A stretch of 64,000 nt of DNA from Croceibacterium_B sp963783195 (lineage in GTDB: Bacteria > Pseudomonadota > Alphaproteobacteria > Sphingomonadales > Sphingomonadaceae): positions 620,001 to 684,000 of the forward strand of contig CAWAMV010000004.1 of assembly GCA_963783195.1 (NCBI GenBank), written 5' to 3'. The number at the start of each line of letters is the position of its first letter. The first letter of the stretch is position 1. The notes under the pieces were generated by a model that saw only the letters and a list, made by a program, of their open reading frames with translations, made no database searches and was not told the DNA's origin. A program made the position numbers and the translations under genes. This document shows positions 1 through 8,244 of this stretch, piece after piece.

Positions 1-456
1 TGCCAGCAGGCGGAAGCGGGCGGGGCCGAGGGTGGCGCTGCCAGGATGGCTGCGGGTGGGGAAGACGGGGGAGAGCAGGACGGCATCCGCCCGGGCGCGA
101 TTGGCGAGGCCGATCTCGTGGAGGCCGTGCGCGGTCGCGAGAGTCAGCATGTCGCGCGTTGGGACAAGGCCGCGCGCTGCGCCGTAGATGCCTTCGGCGC
201 CCCATTCGCGCGCGGTCAGGGCATCGTCGGCGAGGATGAGCACGTGGCCGTGCGAGCGGGCCACGCGGGCGAGGTCGCGCCAGCGGGCGAAGCGCTCGGG
301 CGGGGGCAGATGGTAGTGGCGAAAGATGAAGCCCGAGCCGAACGGCAGGCGGCGCAGAGCGGCTTCCAGCCCCCCGTCGTTGCGGGCGTCCGACAGCAGC
401 CAGAGAGCGGGGAGAGGGTGGCGCGGGGTCACTCGCGCGCTATAGCGCCGGGCCAT
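1..456 (-). CDS. Thiamine phosphate synthase-like protein (ThiE/TenI family), 3' end outside window
   Basis: An open minus-strand frame runs from ATG at 456 off the left edge, giving 152 visible residues and no stop. The start of the product has the pattern WLLSDARND, then GSGFIFRHYHL, a conserved stretch ending in LILADD, and a late SPVFPTRSHPG motif. That last motif matches the phosphate-binding region of the ThiE/TenI TIM barrel, which joins the pyrimidine and thiazole halves of thiamine or acts in that pathway. Sphingomonads carry similar short divergent ThiE-like proteins, so catalytic activity is likely but unproven. The start codon overlaps that of the divergent yggS (shared CATG), leaving no intergenic space. 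An in-frame GTG at 432 is an alternative start. Confidence 0.7.
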   Translation of the reverse strand, partial: MARRYSARVTPRHPLPALWLLSDARNDGGLEAALRRLPFGSGFIFRHYHLPPPERFARWRDLARVARSHGHVLILADDALTAREWGAEGIYGAARGLVPTRDMLTLATAHGLHEIGLANRARADAVLLSPVFPTRSHPGSATLGPARFRLLA

Positions 457-1117
457 GGAAACTGCAGCCTCCCGTCTCGCCGCGGTCGAAGATCGCATCG
501 CCCACGCCTGCAAGATCGCCGGGCGCGAACGCGACGAGGTGACGCTGGTCGCGGTCAGCAAGATGCACGATGCCGTGTCGATCAAGCGCTTGATCGAGGC
601 CGAACAGCGGGTGTTCGGCGAGAACAGGGTGCAGGAAACACAGGACAAGTGGCCCGCGCTGCGCGAACGCTACCCGGACGTGGAGCTCCACCTGGTCGGC
701 CAGTTGCAGTCCAACAAGGCCGACGACGCCGTGGCGCTGTTCGACTGCATCCACTCGCTCGACCGGCCGAGCCTGGTCAAGGCACTCGGCAAGGCCATGG
801 ACAAGGCCGGGCGGCAGGTGCCGTGCTTCGTGCAGGTCGACGTCGGGCAGGAAGAGCAGAAGGGCGGCTGCGCGATCGGCGACCTTCCCGCCCTGCTGGA
901 GCAGGCGGGCGGGGCCGACATCCCGGTGATCGGCCTCATGTGCGTGCCGCCGCTCGGCATCGAGCCCGCCCCGTTCTTCGCCCTGCTCGACAAGCTCGCG
1001 CGCGATCACGGTCTTGCGGGTCGTAGCATGGGCATGAGCGGCGACTACGAGACGGCGATCATGCTCGGCGCCACCCACGTGCGGGTCGGCACGGCCCTGT
1101 TCGGCGCGCGCGGCTGA
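455..1117 (+). CDS. yggS: YggS-family pyridoxal 5'-phosphate homeostasis protein
   Basis: A 220-residue protein of normal YggS/PROSC length. Near residue 35 it has LVAVSK, whose lysine binds PLP in the family. The middle contains HLVGQLQSNKA and the C-terminal part SMGMSGDYETAI and GATHVRVGTALFG, all family signatures of the single-domain alanine-racemase-like barrel. The family buffers and delivers PLP in the cytoplasm and is not a racemase. The ATG at 455 has no clear Shine-Dalgarno sequence. A CTATAG hexamer sits nine bases upstream, which would fit a leaderless or very short-leader transcript. The gene is divergent from the thiamine phosphate synthase-like gene. Confidence 0.93.
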   Translation: METAASRLAAVEDRIAHACKIAGRERDEVTLVAVSKMHDAVSIKRLIEAEQRVFGENRVQETQDKWPALRERYPDVELHLVGQLQSNKADDAVALFDCIHSLDRPSLVKALGKAMDKAGRQVPCFVQVDVGQEEQKGGCAIGDLPALLEQAGGADIPVIGLMCVPPLGIEPAPFFALLDKLARDHGLAGRSMGMSGDYETAIMLGATHVRVGTALFGARG

Positions 1118-1176
1118 AGCAACCCGTAGAGGCACTGCCGATTTCCGCGCGCCCGATCGCGTGCTAACCAGGCGGC

Positions 1177-1932
1177 ATGGCGCAAGGTCGGGCCAAGCTG
1201 GCAATGGGGAGCGGGCTCAGCGCCTGGGTGCTCGAGGCGCCCGGCGGCTTCGGCGATGCCGATTTCCATGCTCACCACGCGCTGCAGCTGACCTTCAGCC
1301 TGCGCGGCAGCCTCGCGCTCGAATGCGGCGAAGCGCGGATCGAAGGACCGGGCATTGCCGTCGACGCCGATGCCCGCCATCGCTTCGAGGCCGACGGGCT
1401 ACTGGCCTTCGTGTTCGTCGAACCGGAGAGCCGGCAGGGGCAACTCCTGCGCGAGCGCCTGTTTGCAAGCGGTCCGCTGGCGGAACTGGAGGCGGAACGC
1501 TTCGCGCCGATCCTCGCGCCCCTGCACGGCACCTTTGCTGCTGACCTGGCTTCGGCGCAGGTCCTCGCCGTGGCGCAGGGCCTGCTCGATGCAATGGCCG
1601 GCGAGGGACGAGAGGAGCCGACCGACCCCCGCATCCGCAAGATCATGGATTTCGCCGAGCGCAACCTCGACCTGCCGCTGACGCTGGTGAGCGCCTCGGC
1701 CGGGGTCTACCTTTCGCCAAGCCGTCTGCGGCATCTGTTCGTGGAGGAGACGGGGCTGCCGTTCCGCACCTGGCTACTCTGGCTGCGGCTGGTCCGGGCG
1801 CTGCAGGCCTATTCCGAGGGGGATACCCTGACGGAGGCCGCGCATGCCGCGGGATTTTCGGATTCGGCCCATCTCAGCCGGATCTTCCGCCGGACCTTTG
1901 GCGCACCTGCGACGACGCTGACGCGGGTTTAG
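1177..1932 (+). CDS. AraC-family transcriptional regulator
   Basis: A 251-residue regulator. The N-terminal half looks like a cupin sensor, with HAHHALQLTFSLRGSLALECG-type strands around residues 30-50. The C-terminal 100 residues form the double helix-turn-helix of AraC/XylS proteins, ending in the second-helix signature GFSDSAHLSRIFRRTFG. The effector cannot be read from sequence. The ATG at 1177 lacks a Shine-Dalgarno sequence but has GCTAAC eight bases upstream, suggesting a leaderless message. The 29-codon cysteine-rich ORF begins 72 bases downstream on the same strand and could be co-transcribed; whether it is a target is unknown. Confidence 0.88.
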   Translation: MAQGRAKLAMGSGLSAWVLEAPGGFGDADFHAHHALQLTFSLRGSLALECGEARIEGPGIAVDADARHRFEADGLLAFVFVEPESRQGQLLRERLFASGPLAELEAERFAPILAPLHGTFAADLASAQVLAVAQGLLDAMAGEGREEPTDPRIRKIMDFAERNLDLPLTLVSASAGVYLSPSRLRHLFVEETGLPFRTWLLWLRLVRALQAYSEGDTLTEAAHAAGFSDSAHLSRIFRRTFGAPATTLTRV

Positions 1933-2003
1933 CCGTTTCGTTCAATCCTGCTGGTGGCCGGCGGCCTATCCGGGGCTCCTCAACACCAACGAGGAGTACG
2001 AAA

Positions 2004-2093
2004 ATGACCAATGAAGACCAGCGCTGCAACACCGCCTGCACCTGCACCGACTGCAAGTGCGGCGAGAACTGCAAGTGCCGCGACTGCGGCTAA
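2004..2093 (+). CDS. Tiny cysteine-rich (metallothionein-like) peptide, 29 aa
   Basis: ATG at 2004, stop TAA at 2091-2093. A good ribosome binding site (GAGGAG, 1991-1996) lies seven bases before the start. The product has 29 residues with eight cysteines at positions 8, 12, 14, 17, 19, 23, 25 and 28, mostly as CxC and CxxC pairs, plus acidic and lysine/arginine residues between them and no aromatic residues. This is the composition of a small metallothionein, so binding of soft metals (Zn, Cu, Cd) in the cytoplasm is the natural guess. I do not recognise a named family. It follows the AraC-type regulator on the same strand. The coding call rests on RBS, cysteine pattern and clean stop only. 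Confidence 0.65.
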   Translation: MTNEDQRCNTACTCTDCKCGENCKCRDCG

Positions 2094-2145
2094 GCGATCG
2101 TTGCGGGAAGAGCGTGCGGCGAGGCGCTGAAAGCCTCGCCGTCGC

Positions 2146-3186
2146 TCAGACTGCGTGGAGCACCCCGCGATAGGGGACTTCTTCCAGCGCGCGCCCGGCC
2201 CCGCGCGCAACGCACATCAGCGGGTCGTCGGCCACCGTGACCGGCAGGCCGGTGGCTTCGGAAATGACAGTGTCGATCCCGGCCAGCAGCGCGCCGCCGC
2301 CGGTCAGGACGATCCCTCCCTCGATGATGTCGGCGGCGATTTCGGGCGGGGTGGCCTCGAGCGCATTGCGCACGGTCTCGACGATCTGGCCGACGGTGTC
2401 GCGCAGCGCCTCGACGATTTCTTCCTGCCCGATATGCGTTTCGGTAGGCCGCCCGCGAACGACGTCGCGGCCGCGGATGCGGGCGATGCGTGGTTCGCCC
2501 ACGATCGTCGCCGCGCCGATTTCGAGCTTGATCCGCTCGCTCGTCGCCTCGCCTACGATCAGGTTGTGATTGCGCCGTACATGGCTGGCGATCGCCTCGT
2601 CCATCTGGTCGCCGCCGATGCGGGTGGAGAGCGTGACCGCCATTCCGCCGACCGACAGCACGCCGACTTCGGTCGAGCCGCCGCCGATGTCGACGACCAT
2701 CGATCCGAACGGCTCGGTTACCGGCAAATCGGCGCCGATCGCGGCGGCCATCGCCTCGTCGATCAGCGAGACCCGGCGCGCGCCGGCGTTCGAGGCGGCA
2801 TCGCGAATCGCGCGCCGTTCGACCACCGTGGAATTGGAGGGTACGCACAGGACGATCTCGGGGCTGCCCCGCAGCCGCACGCCGGCGTTGGTCTTGGCCT
2901 TGGCGACGAAGTGGCGGATCATCTCCTCGGCCACTTCGAGATCGGCGATCACGCCGTGGCGCAGCGGGCGGATCGTCTCGACGTTGTCGGGCGTCTTGCC
3001 CATCATCAGCTTGGCGTCGTCACCCACCGCGCGCACGCGGCGAATGCCCTGGATCGTCTCGAGCGTGACGACCGAAGGCTCTGCCAGCACGATGCCGTGG
3101 CCCTTCAGATAAACGACGGTGTTGGCCGTCCCGAGGTCGATCGCCAGATCGGCCGCGCGGAACGGGAAAAATCCCATGAAAGACAT
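2146..3186 (-). CDS. mreB: MreB/actin-like rod shape-determining protein
   Basis: A 346-residue actin-fold ATPase, the usual MreB length. Phosphate-1 loop AIDLGTANTVVYL is near residue 15, phosphate-2 motif VVDIGGGSTEVGVLS near 165 and the adenosine motif GGIVLTGGGALLAG near 295. MreB polymerises under the inner membrane and guides the elongation peptidoglycan machinery. The start ATG at 3186 follows a GGGGAAGGGA Shine-Dalgarno tract. Odd points: the N-terminus (FFPFRAADLAIDLG) differs from the usual alphaproteobacterial form, and mreC/mreD do not follow; the downstream side is occupied by plus-strand genes. It may therefore be a second MreB paralogue rather than the mreBCD-operon copy. Confidence 0.9.
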   Translation of the reverse strand: MSFMGFFPFRAADLAIDLGTANTVVYLKGHGIVLAEPSVVTLETIQGIRRVRAVGDDAKLMMGKTPDNVETIRPLRHGVIADLEVAEEMIRHFVAKAKTNAGVRLRGSPEIVLCVPSNSTVVERRAIRDAASNAGARRVSLIDEAMAAAIGADLPVTEPFGSMVVDIGGGSTEVGVLSVGGMAVTLSTRIGGDQMDEAIASHVRRNHNLIVGEATSERIKLEIGAATIVGEPRIARIRGRDVVRGRPTETHIGQEEIVEALRDTVGQIVETVRNALEATPPEIAADIIEGGIVLTGGGALLAGIDTVISEATGLPVTVADDPLMCVARGAGRALEEVPYRGVLHAV

Positions 3187-3326
3187 TGCGGTAATACGTC
3201 CCTTCCCCTTGGCGCAATTGCGCCTGCGGGCAGCGGTCGCGCCCTAAACCTGTCGGGCAGGTTAACCAAGCCGATTTGCAGGCCGGCTATCGATGCCATG
3301 TGCGAATTGGCCGGTGAGCCGAGTGA

Positions 3327-6095
3327 TCAGGCAGCCTCGGCGCTGCGCTGGCGCTCGTCGCTCGCCGCGTCGAGCAGGGCGCGCTCGATGGCCTTGAGCC
3401 GAGTCGGGGTCTCGACCTTGGTGCCGAGCAGGTCGGTCACGTAGAAGGTGTCGACCGCGCGCTCGCCATAGTTGGTGACATGCGCCGAATTGACCATCAG
3501 CGTGTTCTCGAACAGCGCGCGGGCCAAGCGGTTGAGCAGGGCCGGGCGATCGCGCGCAGCGACCTCGATGACGGTGAAGCGGTTGCTGGCCTTGTTGTCG
3601 AACGTGACGCGTGGGCGCACCTCGAAGCTGTCGGCCCGCGTTCGGGCGAGCGGCCGCTTGGCAAGCTGGGGCACGAGCTCGATCTTGCCGGAGAGCGAAT
3701 CCTCGATCGAACGCTTGAGCCGGTCGAGCTGCTCTTCCTCGCGGAACGGCTTGCCGAGCGGGTCCTGCACCAGGAAGTTGTCGACCGCCTTGCCAACGCG
3801 GTTGGTGTGGATTCGCGCGTCGATCACGTTGCCGCCGGCGAGGTGGATCGCCCCGGCGATGCGGAAGAACAGGCCCGGGTGGTCGTCGCCGACCACGGTC
3901 ACCAGCGTGGCGCCGCGCGCCTGGTAGTACTCGGTGTGGATCGACAGGCGGTGGTCGAGTTCCTTGGCCGCGGCATAGTGCGGCAGGTTGAGCGCGATGA
4001 TGTCCTCGGGCTCGGCGATCCAGTAGGCGTCGTCGAAGCGGCTTTCGAGCTGGTCGACGATTTCGCTGCGCGATCCCAGCAGCTCGCGCACGCGGGCCTT
4101 CTTGGCCGCGATGCGCTGCTCGCGCCCGTGGCGCTTGTGACCCAGGCGGAGCTGTTCCTCGGCCAGGTCGAACAGGTCGGTCAGCAGCTGGCGCTTCCAC
4201 GAGTTCCAGATGCCCGGCCCGACCGCGCGGATGTCGACCACCGTCAGCACCAGCAGCAGGCGCAGCCGTTCGACGCTTTCGACCTCGGCGACGAAATCGA
4301 GGATCGTCTTGGGGTCGGCCAGGTCGCGCTTGAAGGCGGTGGCGCTCATCAAAAGATGCCAGCGCACCAGCCAGGCGACCGTTTCGGTCTCCCCCTCGCT
4401 CATGCCCAGGCGCGGACACAGTTCGTTGGCGACTTCGGCGCCGAGCACCGAGTGGTCGCCGCCGCGGCCCTTGGCGATGTCGTGCAGCAGGGTGGCGACG
4501 TAGAGCACCCGGCGGTTCTGCAGCTCGGCGATGATCTCGGTCGAGAGCGGGTGGTCTTCCTTGTGCTCGCCCCGCTCGATTGCCGCCAGCAGCCCGATCG
4601 CACGGATGGTGTGCTCGTCGACCGTGTAGTGGTGGTACATGTCGAACTGCATCTGCGCGCCGACCTTGCCGAAGTCGGGCACGAAGCGGCCGAACACGCC
4701 CGCCTCGTTCATCCAGCGCAGGACCGTCTCCGGGTCGTTGCGGCCCGTCAGCAGCGACAGGAACAGCGCATTGGCACGCGGATCGTCGCGCACCGCCTGG
4801 TCGATCGCCTTCACGTCGCGCGCGGCCATGCGCATGGTCTCGGGGTGCACCTCGAGCGCGTTTTCCTCGGCCAGCTGGAAGATCTCGACAAGGCGCACCG
4901 GATCGTTGTTGAACCAGTCGTTGGTCGGGGCGGCGATCTTGCCGCCAAAGACCTTGTAGCCCTTCAGCGTGCGGCCCTTCTGGCGGAATCCGGCCAGCAA
5001 GCCGCGGGCCTTCTTCTTGGCCGCCATCTCCTCGTCGATATGGGCCAGGAACACGCCGGTCAGGTGGCCGACATGGCGGGCCTGGAGGAAGTAGTACTGC
5101 ATGAACCGCTCGACGGCGCTCTTGCCGGTGCGGTCGGCGAAATGCATCCGCCGGGCGACCTCGCGCTGGAGGTCGAAGGTCAAGCGGTCTTCCGCCCGCC
5201 CGGTGATGTTGTGCAGGTGACAGCGGACCGCGAGCAGGAAGTTCTCCGCCCGCCGGAAGGTGCGGTATTCCTTTTGCGTGAACAGCCCTGCATCGACGAG
5301 TTGCGCGGCCGTCTGCACGCGGTGGAGGTACTTGCCGATCCAGTACAGCGTCTGCAGGTCGCGCAGGCCGCCCTTGCCGTCCTTGACGTTGGGCTCGACC
5401 ACGTAGCGGCTGTCGCCCATGCGCTTGTGCCGCGCGTTGCGCTCGGCCAGCTTCTCGGTCACGAACTGCGCCTGGCTGCCGGGCACGACGTCGGCCCAGA
5501 AGCGGCGGCTGGCCTCGTCGTAGAGCTCCTGGTCGCCCCACAGGTAGCGCCCCTCGAGAATCGCGGTGCGAATCGTCAGGTCGCCCTTCGCCATGCGCAC
5601 CATCTCGTCGAGCGAGCGGCTCGAGTGGCCGACCTTGAGGCCCAGGTCCCACAGGTAGTAGAGGATCGCCTCGATCACCTGTTCGCACCATGCGGTTGCC
5701 TTGCCCGGGGTGATGAAGGCGATGTCGACGTCGGAATGCGGCGCCATCTCGCCGCGGCCGTATCCGCCGACGGCGATCAGCGTCAGGCGCTCGCCGCTCG
5801 ACCTGTTGGCCGCCGGATAGACGTCGGCGACGACGTGATCGTGGATCACGCGGATGATCTGGTCGACCAGGAAAGACTGGCCGTTGGCGCACTCGTGCCC
5901 GGCGCTGGGCTTTTCGGCCAGTCTGCGGGCAAGCTCGGAGCGCCCTTCGTGCAGCGCGTTGCGCAGCAGCTCGACCACCTCGGGCCGCGCCTTGGGCATG
6001 CCGTTTGCCGCCACCGCCTCGGCAACCGCGGCGGCGAGCGCCCGGCGATCGATCACGTCGCGCTGGTTGGCAATGGCTCGCATGCCCTTGGACAT
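3327..6095 (-). CDS. glnD: Bifunctional PII uridylyltransferase/uridylyl-removing enzyme GlnD
   Basis: A 922-residue protein of full GlnD length. An N-terminal nucleotidyltransferase domain carries GGYGRGE (about 110-116) followed by SDVD (121-124), the metal-binding acidic pair. A central HD hydrolase domain has LLHDIAKGRGGDHS. Two ACT domains lie at the C-terminus, where glutamine is sensed. GlnD uridylylates PII at Tyr51 under nitrogen limitation and reverses this when glutamine is plentiful. The target PII gene, next to amtB, is at about 56.2 kb in this window. The start at 6095 (MSKGMRAIANQRD) is the most upstream sensible one. Three CAATGCGC octamers lie immediately upstream. Confidence 0.96.
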   Translation of the reverse strand: MSKGMRAIANQRDVIDRRALAAAVAEAVAANGMPKARPEVVELLRNALHEGRSELARRLAEKPSAGHECANGQSFLVDQIIRVIHDHVVADVYPAANRSSGERLTLIAVGGYGRGEMAPHSDVDIAFITPGKATAWCEQVIEAILYYLWDLGLKVGHSSRSLDEMVRMAKGDLTIRTAILEGRYLWGDQELYDEASRRFWADVVPGSQAQFVTEKLAERNARHKRMGDSRYVVEPNVKDGKGGLRDLQTLYWIGKYLHRVQTAAQLVDAGLFTQKEYRTFRRAENFLLAVRCHLHNITGRAEDRLTFDLQREVARRMHFADRTGKSAVERFMQYYFLQARHVGHLTGVFLAHIDEEMAAKKKARGLLAGFRQKGRTLKGYKVFGGKIAAPTNDWFNNDPVRLVEIFQLAEENALEVHPETMRMAARDVKAIDQAVRDDPRANALFLSLLTGRNDPETVLRWMNEAGVFGRFVPDFGKVGAQMQFDMYHHYTVDEHTIRAIGLLAAIERGEHKEDHPLSTEIIAELQNRRVLYVATLLHDIAKGRGGDHSVLGAEVANELCPRLGMSEGETETVAWLVRWHLLMSATAFKRDLADPKTILDFVAEVESVERLRLLLVLTVVDIRAVGPGIWNSWKRQLLTDLFDLAEEQLRLGHKRHGREQRIAAKKARVRELLGSRSEIVDQLESRFDDAYWIAEPEDIIALNLPHYAAAKELDHRLSIHTEYYQARGATLVTVVGDDHPGLFFRIAGAIHLAGGNVIDARIHTNRVGKAVDNFLVQDPLGKPFREEEQLDRLKRSIEDSLSGKIELVPQLAKRPLARTRADSFEVRPRVTFDNKASNRFTVIEVAARDRPALLNRLARALFENTLMVNSAHVTNYGERAVDTFYVTDLLGTKVETPTRLKAIERALLDAASDERQRSAEAA

Positions 6096-6099
6096 AGGG

Positions 6100-6147
6100 C
6101 AATGCGCAGGGCATGCAATGCGCGCCCTGCGCGAGGGGCCAATGCGC
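6100..6147. repeat. Three short direct repeats (CAATGCGC) upstream of glnD
   Basis: The octamer CAATGCGC occurs at 6100-6107, 6116-6123 and 6140-6147 in the 157-base space between the divergent glnD and lgt starts. The spacings are 16 and 24 bases, both multiples of eight. They could be a regulator-binding array or just local low-complexity GC sequence. Confidence 0.35.
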
Positions 6148-6252
6148 GCACTGAACGAGGGGGCAGTGGGGCCGGCGAGCCGTTGCGGGGACTTTCACCC
6201 CGCGCGGCGCTGTGCCAAAGGGGCGGCGACCTAGCGGGATGCGCTCTTACCA

Positions 6253-7155
6253 ATGCTCGATTTCCTCACGCCTGCCAGCGAAGCGATCCACTGGCTCGAC
6301 CTGGGCCTCAAGCCGGGGATCCCCATCGGACCCTTCACCTTGCGGTTCTACTCGTTGGCCTATCTCGCCGGCATCCTGTGTGCCTACTGGCACCTGTCGA
6401 AGATGATCAAGGCGCCTGGCGCGCCGATGGCGCAGCGGCACGTGGACGACCTGTTCTTCTACGTGACGCTCGGCGTGATCCTCGGCGGGCGGCTGGGTTA
6501 CGCGCTTTTCTACACCGGCGGATCGACCGACAAGCCGAGCCTGTTCACGCACTTTACCCCCGGCCACTTCCCTACCTGGGACCTGCTGCGCCTGTGGGAC
6601 GGGGGGATGAGCTTCCACGGCGGCGTGCTCGGCACGCTGGTCGCCATCGGCTGGGTCGCGTGGCGCGGGAATCTCTCGTTCATCCGGGTGTGCGACTACG
6701 TGTCGGTCAACATCGGCTTCGGGATGCTGTTCGGGCGTATCGCCAACTTCATCAACGGCGAGCTGTGGGGCCGCCCGGTCGAGAGCGACGTGCCGTGGGC
6801 GATGGTCTTTCCCGGCGGCGGCAACGTCGCGCGTCACCCGAGCCAGCTCTACGAGGCCTTGCTCGAAGGCGCGCTGGTCATCGCGATCATGCTGCCGCTG
6901 TTCTGGAAGACCCGCGCCCGCTTCCGCCCGGGCGTGCTGGTCGGGACCTTCACCGCGCTGATCGCCAGTGCGCGCTTCGTGGTCGAATTCTTCCGCCAGC
7001 CGGACGAGCAACTCACCCGCTTCGCGCAGGAGACCGGCCTCAGCATGGGGCAGTGGCTGTCGATTCCCCTGATCCTCGTGAGCATCGGCGTGATCATCTG
7101 GGCCCTGCGCCGCCCGCCGCTCGCGTCGGGGACGAGCGCGCCCGCCGCCGCATGA
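6253..7155 (+). CDS. lgt: Prolipoprotein diacylglyceryl transferase Lgt
   Basis: A 300-residue integral membrane enzyme with about seven hydrophobic helices. It moves diacylglycerol from phosphatidylglycerol onto the lipobox cysteine of prolipoproteins, the first step of lipoprotein maturation at the inner membrane. Family signatures are visible: GGRLGYALFY, GGMSFHGGVLG and GRIANFINGELWGRP. Several lipoproteins encoded nearby (37.7, 39.5 and 45.3 kb) would be substrates. The stop overlaps the start of the next gene (ATGA), so the two are probably translationally coupled. Confidence 0.96.
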   Translation: MLDFLTPASEAIHWLDLGLKPGIPIGPFTLRFYSLAYLAGILCAYWHLSKMIKAPGAPMAQRHVDDLFFYVTLGVILGGRLGYALFYTGGSTDKPSLFTHFTPGHFPTWDLLRLWDGGMSFHGGVLGTLVAIGWVAWRGNLSFIRVCDYVSVNIGFGMLFGRIANFINGELWGRPVESDVPWAMVFPGGGNVARHPSQLYEALLEGALVIAIMLPLFWKTRARFRPGVLVGTFTALIASARFVVEFFRQPDEQLTRFAQETGLSMGQWLSIPLILVSIGVIIWALRRPPLASGTSAPAAA

Positions 7156-8222
7156 CCGCGCCCGGCGGCGAGCGAATGAGCCTGGCGGATAGCTTCCGCC
7201 GCCTCATAACCAACACCGGTCCGATCAGCCTGACGCACTACATGGCCGAGGCGAATGCCCGGTACTACGGCAAGGCCGATCCGTTGGGCGAAGGCGGCGA
7301 CTTCGTCACCTCGCCCGAGATCAGCCAGATGTTCGGCGAGCTGATCGGCCTGTGGCTGGCCGACATGTGGATCCGCGCCGGGCGCATCCAGCCGGTCCAT
7401 TATGTCGAGCTCGGGCCGGGCCGCGGCACTCTGGCCCGCGATGCGCTCCGCGCGATGAAGCGTTACGGCCTCGTGCCGGACGTCCATTTCGTCGAGACCT
7501 CGACCGCGCTCAAGGAGCAGCAGGTCCTCGCCATTCCCGGGGTCCATTTCCATGACGACCTCAGCCGCGTGCCGATGGAAGGCCCGATCCTGCTCGTCGC
7601 CAACGAGTTCCTCGACGCCTTGCCGATCAGCCAGCTCTACAAGACCGCCGAGGGCTGGCGCGAACTGGTCGTCGTGCCCGAGGGGGAGAAATTCGCCTGC
7701 GTTCCCGGTGCCCGCCCGATGGACGCCGCCCTGCCCGAAGCACGCCGCGCCTCGCCCGAAGGGACCCTGATCGAGACCTGCCCGGCGGCGGCCGCGATCG
7801 TTTACGAGGTGGCCGGACGGCTGGCCAACCAGGGCGGTGCGGCGCTGTTCATCGACTATGGCCACGACGAAGAACGGACCGGCTCCACTTTCCAGGCCGT
7901 GCGCCGCCACACCAAGGTCGATCCATTCCAGGACCCGGGCGAGGCGGACCTGACGGCGCACGTTGATTTCGCCGCCCTGGCGCAGGTCGCCCTCAGCAGG
8001 GACGTGCGTTGGCTCGGCACCGTGCCGCAGGGTCACTGGCTCAAGGCCCTCGGGATCGAGGGCCGGGCCGATGCACTGGGCGACTTCGCGCCCGAATATC
8101 GCGCGGACCTGGAATCGGCGATGCACCGGCTGACCGATGCGGACCAGATGGGCGAACTGTTCAAGGTCCTGGGCCTCGCTGCCCCGGCCTGGCCCAGCGG
8201 CGTGGGGTTTGACCGCGACTGA
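7152..8222 (+). CDS. Class I SAM-dependent methyltransferase, MidA/NDUFAF7 family
   Basis: A 356-residue protein beginning at ATG 7152, inside the stop of lgt. Family landmarks are YYGKADPLGEGGDFVTSPEISQMFGELIG near the N-terminus, the SAM-binding VELGPGRGTLARDAL and NEFLDALPISQL. Homologues (mitochondrial NDUFAF7) methylate an arginine of a respiratory complex I subunit during assembly, so a role in complex I assembly is inferred. The pairing with lgt is common in sphingomonads. A second possible start is the in-frame ATG eight codons later (MSLADSFRRL). Confidence 0.9.
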   Translation: MTAPGGERMSLADSFRRLITNTGPISLTHYMAEANARYYGKADPLGEGGDFVTSPEISQMFGELIGLWLADMWIRAGRIQPVHYVELGPGRGTLARDALRAMKRYGLVPDVHFVETSTALKEQQVLAIPGVHFHDDLSRVPMEGPILLVANEFLDALPISQLYKTAEGWRELVVVPEGEKFACVPGARPMDAALPEARRASPEGTLIETCPAAAAIVYEVAGRLANQGGAALFIDYGHDEERTGSTFQAVRRHTKVDPFQDPGEADLTAHVDFAALAQVALSRDVRWLGTVPQGHWLKALGIEGRADALGDFAPEYRADLESAMHRLTDADQMGELFKVLGLAAPAWPSGVGFDRD

Positions 8223-8244
8223 CCTGCGGGCCTAGGCTTCCGGG

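Noticed and set aside
3480..8222. A 1580-codon open frame on the plus strand across glnD
   Set aside because: It is antisense to glnD over most of its length and then enters the methyltransferase frame. Only the last 356 codons (from 7152) form a real protein; the rest is a GC-rich shadow frame.
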